Assembly (NCBI GenBank): GCA_031264785.1
Contig: JAISDN010000021.1
Location: 1 to 18,252, forward strand
Direction: 5' to 3'
Origin: Candidatus Nomurabacteria bacterium
Lineage (GTDB): Bacteria; Patescibacteriota; Saccharimonadia; Saccharimonadales; Saccharimonadaceae
Length of the DNA: 18,252 nt
Part shown: positions 7,480-14,041 of the stretch, one piece after another
How positions within the stretch are numbered: position 1 is the stretch's first letter
Layout: every line of letters begins with the position of its first letter
Translations under genes and position numbers: made by a program
The notes under the pieces: generated by a model
Database searches by the model: none
Told to the model about the DNA's origin: nothing
The model's input: the letters and a program-made list of their open reading frames with translations, nothing else

Positions 7480-7860
7480 ATGGTTATATTGTCGATGTTT
7501 TCGTGGTGGTATACTTCGGGCTTGCTCGATCAACTCCGCCGCATAAAAACTATGCTGGTAAAGGTCGGCGATCAGTTTTCGATTGCGCTGCTTTTGAAAA
7601 CTCTGTTTCAGCCGTTTCGCCAGATTGACGCCGGCAAAGTTGAGGGTGCGCTGGGCGACAAAATCCGAGCTTGGTTTGACAAATTAATTTCGCGCTTCAT
7701 CGGCGGCCTAATTCGTTCAACCGTTATGATTATCGGTCTGATTTGCTTACTGGGCGCGGTCATTATCGGTCTGATTCGGTTGGTTTTTTGGCTAGTAGCG
7801 CCGCTACTACCGCTGGCCGGAATCGTTTTAACCGCGAAAGTGGGGACGCCGTGGCTGTAG
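7480..7860 (+). CDS. Small membrane protein of unknown function, operon partner of the Clp-like ATPase
   Basis: The protein has 126 residues. The first 70 are amphipathic and basic (FSWWYTSGLLDQLRRIK, then LFQPFRQIDAGKVEG). Two strongly hydrophobic segments follow at about 73-92 and 95-118, so the C-terminal half is membrane-embedded. I recognise no family. It has its own leaderless-type promoter and its last 10 nt overlap the GTG start of the ATPase gene. That overlap suggests coupled translation and a shared membrane complex, which is inference. Confidence 0.8.
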   Translation: MVILSMFSWWYTSGLLDQLRRIKTMLVKVGDQFSIALLLKTLFQPFRQIDAGKVEGALGDKIRAWFDKLISRFIGGLIRSTVMIIGLICLLGAVIIGLIRLVFWLVAPLLPLAGIVLTAKVGTPWL

Positions 7861-10262
7861 AGCACAATTTCAACACTCTGCGCGCGCGGAAGGCCCGCTT
7901 TAACCGAAAACTGGGCGATGTTTTGAAAATCACTTGTTTTTCGCTATTGGCGATTTTTGTGATTGGCGGCGGTTATTGGCTATATCTTGGTAATCTCAAC
8001 GCTTATTACATAATTCTGGCGGCGGTTTGGCCGATGATGTTTTTGCTTTGGCAAGCTCGCGATTTGAAGCATTTGAAACCGAAGGGTGATGACATTGCCG
8101 GGCTGCTGGACGGTGACATTTTGGGCGGTTTGCCGACTAATCCCACGCCGCAAGATATTGCCAAATCAATCGACGGCACAATTGGCGGTAAGTTTTTCGC
8201 GGCCCGGCTGGGCATTCCATCGGCGCAAATCGCTCAGTATGTTAGCAGCGAAGTTACCGATTCGGAGGCGATTTGGGTAGAGACTCGGCAAATTCACAAT
8301 AATTTGAAAGACAAAGGCAAAACCATCACCGCCGCTACGGTTTTTGCGGCTTTGATTCGGGTTAGCCCCAACATCCGCCAGATTTTGCCAGACCTAAAAC
8401 TGGACGAAAATGACGTCATTAGCGGCGCGGAATGGTTCGCTCATTTGAACAAGATTTTCGAACGCGGCAACGCGCCAAAACTGACCGGCGGCGTGGCCCG
8501 CGACTGGTCGTTCGGCTATATCCCCACCCTGAAACGCTTCGGCAGTAACCTGTCCGAAAAATACGCCTACACCAAAGGCGTAAATGTCCAGCTGGAATCG
8601 CACGAAGATTTGGTTAACCAAATGGTGCAAACTTTTTCCACCGGCGGTCGCCAAAACGTCACTTTAATTGGTCCGATTGGCTCTGGCAAAACTACAGTGG
8701 TGGAAGCCTTCGCGGAGCGGCTGATGGACGGCGAAACCAAAGTCCCCAAAAGTCTGCAATACCGCCAAGTTATCAGCCTTGACGCCACCTCGCTGATTTC
8801 GGCCGCGCCGGGTCGCGGTGAGCTGGAACAGCTGGTAACCATTGTTATGAACGAAGCCTATTCGGCTAAAAATATTATTTTGTGTCTGGACAACGCCCAA
8901 CTGTTTTTTGAAGAGGGCACAGGCTCGGTCGACATCACCAACGTGCTGCAGCCGATTTTAGAAGGCGGCGCTTTGCGACTGATTTTAGCCATGGAAGAGC
9001 AAAAATTCTTAGAAATTTCTCAGCGCAACGCGGCTCTGACGGCGGCTATGAATCGCCTGCAAGTCCAGCCGCCCAACGAAGCCGAAACTATGCGGATCGT
9101 GGAAGATAATTCGCTACTAATCGAGAGCGAAAAGCGCGTAGTTTTTATGTATCAAGCCCTGCGCGAAGCTTACCGTCTGGCGGAGCGCTATGTCCAAGAT
9201 GTGGCTCAACCGCGCCGCACCATTCAGGTGCTGGAAGCTGCCGCTGGGGTAGCCAAAGGTGGTTTGGTTAGCGCCGACGTGGTGCGCAGCTCGATGGAAA
9301 GCACTTTGGGCGTGAAAATCGGCGTCACCGACAGTGCGGAAGAAAAGCAGCAACTGCTGAATCTGGAAGACCTAATTCACGAGCGAATGATTAACCAAGT
9401 GGCGGCCGTCAAAGCCGTGTCGGAAGCCCTGCGCCGGGCGCGGGCTGGTGTGCGTAACGAAAATCGCCCCATTGGCACGTTCCTGTTTTTGGGTCCGACT
9501 GGCGTTGGTAAGACCGAACTAGCCAAAACTTTGAGCGAGGTTTATTTCAGCGGCGAGGGCAATATGGTGCGGGTCGATATGAACGAATACGTTCGGGCCG
9601 AAGACGTTTCGCGACTGATTGCCGACGCCGTTAGCGATCCCAATTCGCTGGTAGCCCAAATCACCAAAAATCCGTTTAGCGTGGTGCTATTAGACGAAAT
9701 CGAAAAAGCCCACACCAACGTCATTTCAACTTTGCTGCAGGTGCTGGACGAAGGTATTTTGCGCGACATCAACAACCGCGAAATCAGCTTCCGCGACGCG
9801 ATTCTGATCGCGACCTCCAACGCCGGCTCAAACCGGATTCGCCAATATATCGAAGCCGGTTACGACGTCGAGCAATTTGAAGAGCAGTTCAAAAACGAGC
9901 TAATCGACAGCCGCCAATTCACGCCGGAATTTCTGAACCGCTTTGACGACATTGTGGTGTTTCGGCCGCTCACCAAAGAGGAATTATTAGAGGTCGTCGG
10001 CCTGCAGCTGAAAAGCGTTAATAAAACTTTGTCCACCCAAAAAGTCAGCGTCAACGTGGCGGAAGACGCCAAAACCGCGCTGGTCGACGCCGGCTATGAT
10101 CCGCGACTCGGCGCGCGCCCAATGCGCCGCGTGGTGCAAAGAACCGTCGAAAATATCGTGTCGCAAAAACTGCTGTCCGGCGAACTGCAGCCCGGCCAAA
10201 CCTTAGAAATCTCGCTGCCAGACATCCAGGCCACCGGCGAGCTTGATAAAAATGAAAAATAA
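7851..10262 (+). CDS. Membrane-anchored double-AAA+ Clp-like ATPase with atypical pore loops
   Basis: The protein has 803 residues if started at GTG 7851, which follows a GGGGA ribosome-binding-like stretch; the reading frame is open further upstream but overlaps the preceding gene. Two hydrophobic segments at about 24-43 and 50-66 are followed by a degenerate Clp-N-like helical region (about 120-200) and two AAA+ modules. D1 has Walker A GPIGSGKTT (274-282), but its Walker B reads LCLDNAQ (Asp347-Asn348), so the catalytic Glu is replaced. D2 has Walker A GPTGVGKTE (548-556), Walker B VVLLDEIEKAH (Asp615-Glu616), a sensor-1-like ATSNAG and the ClpB-type tail with DPRLGARPMRR. The aromatic pore loops are absent: D1 has PGRGELE where ClpB-type proteins have KYRGEFE, and D2 has ADAVSDPN where GAPPGYVG is expected. 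It may remodel membrane or envelope proteins. No ClpP-binding loop is evident. Confidence 0.85.
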   Translation: MAVEHNFNTLRARKARFNRKLGDVLKITCFSLLAIFVIGGGYWLYLGNLNAYYIILAAVWPMMFLLWQARDLKHLKPKGDDIAGLLDGDILGGLPTNPTPQDIAKSIDGTIGGKFFAARLGIPSAQIAQYVSSEVTDSEAIWVETRQIHNNLKDKGKTITAATVFAALIRVSPNIRQILPDLKLDENDVISGAEWFAHLNKIFERGNAPKLTGGVARDWSFGYIPTLKRFGSNLSEKYAYTKGVNVQLESHEDLVNQMVQTFSTGGRQNVTLIGPIGSGKTTVVEAFAERLMDGETKVPKSLQYRQVISLDATSLISAAPGRGELEQLVTIVMNEAYSAKNIILCLDNAQLFFEEGTGSVDITNVLQPILEGGALRLILAMEEQKFLEISQRNAALTAAMNRLQVQPPNEAETMRIVEDNSLLIESEKRVVFMYQALREAYRLAERYVQDVAQPRRTIQVLEAAAGVAKGGLVSADVVRSSMESTLGVKIGVTDSAEEKQQLLNLEDLIHERMINQVAAVKAVSEALRRARAGVRNENRPIGTFLFLGPTGVGKTELAKTLSEVYFSGEGNMVRVDMNEYVRAEDVSRLIADAVSDPNSLVAQITKNPFSVVLLDEIEKAHTNVISTLLQVLDEGILRDINNREISFRDAILIATSNAGSNRIRQYIEAGYDVEQFEEQFKNELIDSRQFTPEFLNRFDDIVVFRPLTKEELLEVVGLQLKSVNKTLSTQKVSVNVAEDAKTALVDAGYDPRLGARPMRRVVQRTVENIVSQKLLSGELQPGQTLEISLPDIQATGELDKNEK

Positions 10263-10263
10263 A

Positions 10264-10272
10264 TGATATAAT
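10264..10272 (+). promoter_or_regulatory. Extended -10 promoter of tRNA-Gly
   Basis: TG-A-TATAAT begins 2 nt after the stop of the Clp-like gene and predicts a start at about 10279, essentially the mature 5' end of the tRNA. Confidence 0.75.
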
Positions 10273-10280
10273 TAACCCAC

Positions 10281-10355
10281 GCGGGCGTCGTATAGCGGTT
10301 AATATCCAAGTTTTCCAAACTTGTGACGAGGTTTCGACTACCTCCGCCCGCACCA
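10281..10355 (+). tRNA. tRNA-Gly(UCC), CCA encoded
   Basis: The acceptor GCGGGCG (10281-10287) pairs with CGCCCGC (10345-10351). The anticodon arm is CAAGT-TTTCCAA-ACTTG with anticodon TCC, and the T-arm is GAGGT-TTCGACT-ACCTC. Discriminator A and CCA end at 10355. It reads Gly codons GGA/GGG. The MFS gene starts 18 nt later without an obvious promoter of its own, so the two may be co-transcribed and separated by tRNA processing. Confidence 0.95.
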
Positions 10356-10373
10356 TTTATTATTAGGCCACAA

Positions 10374-11603
10374 ATGACCAACCAACAAAAAATACTATCC
10401 AGAAAATTTTTAATCTACAAATTCGCAATGAATCTGTGGTTTGTGGGTGCTATTTGGCTATATTTCTACCGAATTTTTATGACCGATGGACAAGTCGGAT
10501 CATTGGACGCCATAGCGTTTTTTATTGGCCTGCTGGTTGAAGTTCCATCCGGTGCACTGGCCGATAGATTTGGCCGCGCCCGCATTGCCAAAATCGGAGT
10601 GGTGATGACCGCTATTGGTATAGCCGCTCAAGCCATTGGCGGTTTCTGGATTATTTTAGCGTTCCAGATTGGCGTAACTGCTGGATCATCGCTAATTTCC
10701 GGCGCTGACGAAGCCCTATTCTATGAAAAACTAAAATTCAAGGAAAACTCGCACAAATGGCGCAACTTAATGACTCGCGCCGGACAGGTCGCGCTTATCG
10801 CCACACTTTCCGCCAATGTATTGGGCGGTTTGATTTATGATTTTAGTCCAACCCTAACTTGGCTTTTAACCGGTTTAGCTTTTCTGTCCGCCGCAGTGGT
10901 AATCTGGAGCATAAAAGACGAACCCATCAAACGAGTAAAACAAACCATCACAAAAAGCATAAAAGGATATTTCGCCGACATTTCAACGGGCTTTCGTGAA
11001 TTTATCAAGCCAAAGTTTCGTTTATATATCCCACTAATAATTACCGTTCAAGGCCTGTTCTACGCTTGTGGTTGGGGGCTGCTAAGACTGGTCCTCATCA
11101 GCCGTTTTGACTTCACGCCGTTTTTGGGGTCGATAGTCATAGCCTCCTGCGGCATAATTTCCATTTTCGCGCTTCACTTGTTACACAAAAATTCCGAAAA
11201 ACTCCACGAAAAACGAGTTCTCACCCTGATTACTTTCGCAGCGATTTTTGGGCTAATTCTGTCAGTATTCAACATCGGTTGGTGGGGCTACATTGTTATT
11301 TTGCTGTTTTACGTCGGTGAACACGTAACATACCCCTTCCTCAGCGAAATTTTCAATAAACAAGCAAAACCCGAGCAGCGCTCGACAATTTTATCAATAG
11401 CCTCATTCCTAAAAATATTGCCATACGTAGCGCTAGCGCCGATTATCGGCTTCCTGAACGAACACGGTTCGCTAGAAATCTTCCTAATCGCTTGGGCCGT
11501 ATTGTCCGCCGCCGCTTGGATCTATTATTTTGTCGCAAAAAAGAAAGACAACCTAATAAAAGTCGAGTTTGAAGACGCGAACGAGCCAGCGCAAATCCCA
11601 TAA
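10374..11603 (+). CDS. Major facilitator superfamily transporter
   Basis: This 409-residue integral membrane protein has roughly twelve hydrophobic segments in two halves. The loop after the second segment carries the MFS motif-A form GALADRFGRARI (about residues 58-69), and a charged cytoplasmic loop joins the halves (about 180-215, KRVKQTITKSIKG). Substrate cannot be read from the sequence; drug-efflux-like and nutrient-uptake relatives both look like this. The start at 10374 (MTNQQKIL) is preferred because the frame upstream runs back into tRNA-Gly. It has no convincing ribosome binding site (only TTAGG nearby) and lies 18 nt after the tRNA CCA. About 50 nt of featureless sequence separates it from the convergent reductase gene. 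Confidence 0.88.
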   Translation: MTNQQKILSRKFLIYKFAMNLWFVGAIWLYFYRIFMTDGQVGSLDAIAFFIGLLVEVPSGALADRFGRARIAKIGVVMTAIGIAAQAIGGFWIILAFQIGVTAGSSLISGADEALFYEKLKFKENSHKWRNLMTRAGQVALIATLSANVLGGLIYDFSPTLTWLLTGLAFLSAAVVIWSIKDEPIKRVKQTITKSIKGYFADISTGFREFIKPKFRLYIPLIITVQGLFYACGWGLLRLVLISRFDFTPFLGSIVIASCGIISIFALHLLHKNSEKLHEKRVLTLITFAAIFGLILSVFNIGWWGYIVILLFYVGEHVTYPFLSEIFNKQAKPEQRSTILSIASFLKILPYVALAPIIGFLNEHGSLEIFLIAWAVLSAAAWIYYFVAKKKDNLIKVEFEDANEPAQIP

Positions 11604-11654
11604 TAGTCAGCTATAAAGACTCCGATATAGAAAGCCAGATATAAATGTTGGCGC

Positions 11655-12338
11655 TTATTTAATCACTTCATACTTCACGTTAATATACGACTCTTTCAGA
11701 ACCTTACATTCCAACAATTTAAGTATACCGAGCTGATCAAGCTCATTTTTGTTTGTTAGCGACTCTCCATCGATCAAAGTCGGCGTGTCTTTTCCGCCAA
11801 CCAAAACTGGAGCGAACACAAGATTAACATAGTCTATCAATTTCGCTCTCAGTAAAGCGCCGTTCATTGCGCCACCCGATTGAATGGTTACATTTTCCGC
11901 TCCGTAATCTCTTTTAACGCGCGCAAACAAATCATTCAGATCAATCTCGTTTTCGTAAAAAACCACGTCAACATCTTGGTCAAAAGTGTCATATTCGCTA
12001 TTTGTCGTTACGATTATCAACCTTTTCAACCAAGCGGTCAGATATTTTATGCCGGTTTCTTTCAGATGCTGCTTATTATCGACGATAATAAAAGTGACCG
12101 GCGATTTTTGAGGAATATCCGACTTGTCATTAATGCCAATTTTCGCCAAAACCCGCCCCGTGTTAAACGAAAACAAGTCAGTCGTTTGCTCGATGTCGTA
12201 ATATTGTTGCAAGCCTTCTTTCAGCCCATCAATTTCAATCCAGTCCGCATCAACATCCAAACCGTCAGTTGAGCCGCTGTTAATTTTGCCATCAACTGAA
12301 CTCAACATAAAAAGTGTATTAGTAGTCCGGTGTTCCAT
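11655..12338 (-). CDS. RibD C-terminal / dihydrofolate-reductase-like reductase
   Basis: This 227-residue protein has the RibD C-terminal (pyrimidine reductase/DHFR-like) fold. It begins TLFMLSSVDGKI, where S-x-DGKI is the typical first-strand motif. NTGRVLAKIG follows, and IQSGGAMNGALLRAKLIDYVNL is the G-G-x-x-x-x-x-L-L helix that binds NADPH in this family. FAPVLVGGKDTPTL near the end is also typical. No deaminase domain and no other riboflavin gene is present, so the substrate may be a pterin or folate rather than a riboflavin precursor; this is inference. The -10 box TATAAC (12371-12376) gives a 25-nt leader that begins with a seven-codon mini-ORF ending 1 nt before this ATG. Confidence 0.8.
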   Translation of the reverse strand: MEHRTTNTLFMLSSVDGKINSGSTDGLDVDADWIEIDGLKEGLQQYYDIEQTTDLFSFNTGRVLAKIGINDKSDIPQKSPVTFIIVDNKQHLKETGIKYLTAWLKRLIIVTTNSEYDTFDQDVDVVFYENEIDLNDLFARVKRDYGAENVTIQSGGAMNGALLRAKLIDYVNLVFAPVLVGGKDTPTLIDGESLTNKNELDQLGILKLLECKVLKESYINVKYEVIK

Positions 12339-12339
12339 T

Positions 12340-12363
12340 TCAAATTTCCATAGCCTTTAACAT
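12340..12363 (-). CDS. Leaderless seven-codon mini-ORF MLKAMEI upstream of the reductase
   Basis: The ATG at 12363 lies 7 nt after the extended -10 box at 12371-12379, the same spacing as the leaderless genes of this window. It reads MLKAMEI and stops with TGA at 12342-12340, one nucleotide before the reductase ATG at 12338. The reductase has no clear Shine-Dalgarno, so ribosomes entering on the leaderless mini-ORF may reinitiate on it. The peptide itself probably has no function. Confidence 0.4.
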   Translation of the reverse strand: MLKAMEI

Positions 12364-12370
12364 TGGTGTA

Positions 12371-12379
12371 GTTATAGCA
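12371..12379 (-). promoter_or_regulatory. Extended -10 of the reductase transcript
   Basis: TG-C-TATAAC has its hexamer at 12376-12371, with the predicted start at about 12364, directly before the mini-ORF ATG. Confidence 0.6.
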
Positions 12380-12437
12380 TATCCGCACCAGAAAAGCAAA
12401 AAAGTCATTTTGGGGTCTTCCACATCAATCAAGCATA

Positions 12438-12446
12438 TGCTAAAAT
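12438..12446 (+). promoter_or_regulatory. Extended -10, leaderless start of the ubiquitin-like gene
   Basis: TG-C-TAAAAT ends 7 nt before ATG 12454. The predicted +1 is one nucleotide ahead of the start codon. It is the same promoter type as the neighbouring housekeeping genes, which argues that this gene is native and expressed. Confidence 0.7.
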
Positions 12447-12453
12447 ACCTAAT

Positions 12454-13170
12454 ATGATAAAGAAAATTGTGGGAGCTGTGGTTTTGTCGCTGATTGTTAG
12501 CGCCGGCACTTCGAGTGGGGTTTTTGCGATGCAGATTTTTATTGATTTGGCGGCTACTGATGAGACTTTGACTTTGGAGGTTGAAAATGCCGACACGATT
12601 GGGTTTATTAAGGAAGAAATCACCAAGCAGCGTCCGGAATATCCGGTGGAGTGCCAAAAGCGGCTGATTTTTGCGGACAACGTTTTGGACAACGGTCGCA
12701 CTTTGCAAGATTATAACATTCAGAAAGAAGCGTCTTTGCGGCTGGAATCCGGTCCGCTCAGCAACCAAGTTTCTGACGGCGGTGTAACAGTTATTTTGGA
12801 TGGTACTGAAAGATGTGATCGGGCGTTGATGGTTCACGCTATGACGATGCCACCTCAGCCGGATTATTTGGGTGGCGTTGCTTACGACCTCAAACTTTAT
12901 CAAGACGGTGTTTTGGTGGCTGATTTTACAAACTTCTCGGCCACGATTTCTGTGCCGCTGCCGGCCGTTAAGGGCGATTACGAATGGCAAGTTCTTGATA
13001 TCAGTGGTAATATTCGGCCACTGAAATCTGTGGTGCAGGGCAATCAGATCAGTTTTCAGGTGCAGCACCTCAGTAAATATGCCATTATGTATAAAAATAA
13101 AGCGGTCAGCCTGCCGGATCCAGAACCCGAAATCACCGCGCCCAACACTGGTCGACCCTACCAGCCATAA
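12454..13170 (+). CDS. Exported ubiquitin-like protein with C-terminal surface-type domain
   Basis: The protein has 238 residues. Residues 1-25 form a classic signal peptide (IKK, hydrophobic core, GVFA), predicted to be cut so that the mature protein starts at MQIF. Residues 26-97 align with ubiquitin along its full length: MQIF, LTLEVE, ADTI, RLIFA (70-74, with the Ile44 equivalent at 72), GRTL (81-84), DYNIQKE (86-92) and LRL. Counted by eye, about 34 of 75 positions match human ubiquitin, with one extra residue in the first hairpin and two in the loop before RLIFA. Lys27- and Lys63-equivalents are kept; the Lys48 position is Asn. There is no RGG end; a GG occurs only at 109-110. Residues about 108-215 look like a beta-sandwich surface domain (ISVPLPAVKGDYEW, then HLSKYAIMY), followed by a Pro-rich tail with APNTG and only RPYQP after it. 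No E1, E2 or deubiquitinase gene is nearby. The domain call is firm; function is unknown. Confidence 0.88.
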   Translation: MIKKIVGAVVLSLIVSAGTSSGVFAMQIFIDLAATDETLTLEVENADTIGFIKEEITKQRPEYPVECQKRLIFADNVLDNGRTLQDYNIQKEASLRLESGPLSNQVSDGGVTVILDGTERCDRALMVHAMTMPPQPDYLGGVAYDLKLYQDGVLVADFTNFSATISVPLPAVKGDYEWQVLDISGNIRPLKSVVQGNQISFQVQHLSKYAIMYKNKAVSLPDPEPEITAPNTGRPYQP

Positions 13171-13186
13171 GACGAGTAAAAAATCC

Positions 13187-13215
13187 TTGACAAAACGCTT
13201 ATAGTTTGCTACAAT
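13187..13215 (+). promoter_or_regulatory. Strong sigma-70-type promoter upstream of tRNA-Arg(UCU)
   Basis: TTGACA (13187-13192), a 17-nt spacer and TACAAT (13210-13215) start 17 nt after the ubiquitin-like gene. The predicted +1 is near the GGAACGC at 13220-13226. No credible ORF follows before the tRNA, so the product is RNA. Confidence 0.8.
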
Positions 13216-13220
13216 GACAG

Positions 13221-13356
13221 GGAACGCACATTAGCGTGGTTGTTTGCTTTTATCTAAATAGCTCAGCGCCTGTCCGAGCGAAGCGAGTAGAGAAAAATTT
13301 GAGCCTGCTCTAATCCGCTCTGGTGTGTTATGATATTATGTGCAAACCGCTTTTTT
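13221..13356 (+). ncRNA. Putative small RNA or leader preceding tRNA-Arg(UCU)
   Basis: The roughly 135-nt non-coding stretch behind the strong promoter contains CTGCTCTAATCCGCT (13305-13319), perfectly complementary over 15 nt to the D-arm of the following tRNA-Arg (13370-13384). It also contains TAGCTCAGCG (13259-13268), identical to the tRNA D-arm start (13364-13373). GTTTGC near 13241 can pair with GCAAAC at 13342-13347, and CGC plus a T6 run (13351-13356) lies directly before the tRNA. It could be an independent small RNA ended by that T-run, a processed tRNA leader, or decayed tRNA sequence. I see none of the conserved SRP RNA, 6S or RNase P RNA motifs. Confidence 0.45.
13331..13339 (+). 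promoter_or_regulatory. Possible second (extended -10) promoter for tRNA-Arg(UCU)
   Basis: TG-A-TATTAT predicts a start at about 13346, 11 nt before the tRNA. The tRNA may therefore have both a distal strong promoter and this proximal one. Confidence 0.5.
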
Positions 13357-13433
13357 GTCCCGGTAGCTCAGCGGATTAGAGCAGAGGGCTTCTATCCCTC
13401 GTGTCGGGGGTTCGATTCCCTCCCGGGATACCA
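13357..13433 (+). tRNA. tRNA-Arg(UCU), CCA encoded
   Basis: The acceptor GTCCCGG pairs with CCGGGAT (a G-U at the end). The D-arm is GCTC...GAGC, the anticodon arm GAGGG-CTTCTAT-CCCTC with anticodon TCT, the variable loop GTGTC and the T-arm GGGGG-TTCGATT-CCCTC. It reads AGA/AGG and is 77 nt long. Confidence 0.95.
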
Positions 13434-13435
13434 AA

Positions 13436-13479
13436 ATCGCCGCCAACCTTTATCTACGGATGGCGGCGATTTTTGTTTT
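13436..13479 (+). terminator. Intrinsic terminator after tRNA-Arg(UCU)
   Basis: ATCGCCGCCA (13436-13445) and TGGCGGCGAT (13461-13470) form a 10-bp stem with a 15-nt loop, followed by TTTTGTTTT. It may also slow the convergent DUF5684 transcript, where only a short T-run follows. Confidence 0.85.
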
Positions 13480-13494
13480 GGTTTCTGGAATAAT

Positions 13495-13977
13495 CTATTT
13501 TGGAGATTTTTCAGGAGCTAGCGAAGCCTTACCCAGCGAATCTTTCCACTGCGAACTGTCAACGCCCATAATAATCAGCCAAATAATCGGCAGGAAGATG
13601 TACATAGCCACCCAGCCGCCGCTTTTACCAAGTTTCAGGCCAATATTATAAGCCGCAATGAAGTCGAAAATGGCCACCACAATTGCGCCCGCGCCCGGGA
13701 TCAAAGCAAACAAAAGAAACAGCGGGTTTTGGCCACCCAGTTGCCAGAATTTGATGGTGTTATAAACCGGCACCCAAGCTTTCCAAGCCGCCACGCCAGC
13801 TTTTTTGAAAAGCATCATCATAAAAATCGCTTCGACGACATAGGCCGCAATCAAGACGATGCACCAGATGAAAAGATACGCGGCCAGAAAAGCCGCCAAT
13901 CCCGCCGAATCCGCCACAGTGCTGGTCGAGTAGTTATATCCATAATCGTATGGATATAAATCTGTTGTGTTATACAT
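13495..13977 (-). CDS. DUF5684-like membrane protein
   Basis: The protein has 160 residues and four hydrophobic segments. A Tyr/Asp-rich N-terminus (YPYDYGYNY) precedes a first membrane segment at about 26-50. The core motifs FKKAGVAAWKAWVPVYN, LIPGAGAIV and LGKSGGWVAMYIFLPIIWLIIMG match the DUF5684 pattern (K-A-G-x-x-W-x-A-x-I/V-P-x-Y-N). The role of the family is unknown. Translation should start efficiently: AGGAGG (13988-13983) sits 5 nt before ATG 13977, behind a full TTGACA-17-TATACT promoter. Confidence 0.8.
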   Translation of the reverse strand: MYNTTDLYPYDYGYNYSTSTVADSAGLAAFLAAYLFIWCIVLIAAYVVEAIFMMMLFKKAGVAAWKAWVPVYNTIKFWQLGGQNPLFLLFALIPGAGAIVVAIFDFIAAYNIGLKLGKSGGWVAMYIFLPIIWLIIMGVDSSQWKDSLGKASLAPEKSPK

Positions 13978-14004
13978 TTAAACCTCCTTAGTTATATTAA
14001 TCAA

Positions 14005-14033
14005 AGTATAAGCTTATCGGCGCGACCTGTCAA
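14005..14033 (-). promoter_or_regulatory. Sigma-70-type promoter of the DUF5684 gene
   Basis: On the minus strand TTGACA (14033-14028), a 17-nt spacer and TATACT (14010-14005) match the promoter of the beta-helix gene box for box. The leader is about 20 nt and carries the Shine-Dalgarno. The -35 box begins 9 nt after the mscL stop. Confidence 0.8.
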
Positions 14034-14041
14034 CGTTTTTT

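Noticed and set aside
11604..11654. Terminator between the convergent MFS and reductase genes
   Set aside because: No stem followed by a T-run could be found in the 51-nt gap.
12340..13068. Long open frame antisense to the ubiquitin-like gene (242 codons)
   Set aside because: Composition is not protein-like and the plus strand has a signal peptide, a ubiquitin domain and a promoter. Only its last seven codons matter, as the mini-ORF.
12454..13170. Ubiquitin domain as eukaryotic contamination or assembly chimera
   Set aside because: The gene has a bacterial signal peptide, the local leaderless promoter, base composition like its neighbours and no intron. Reads across the junctions would settle it.
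13221..13356. SRP 4.5S RNA, from the GTCCGAGCGAAGCGAG stretch
   Set aside because: The conserved GGAA-capped helix 8 with its asymmetric loop is not present.
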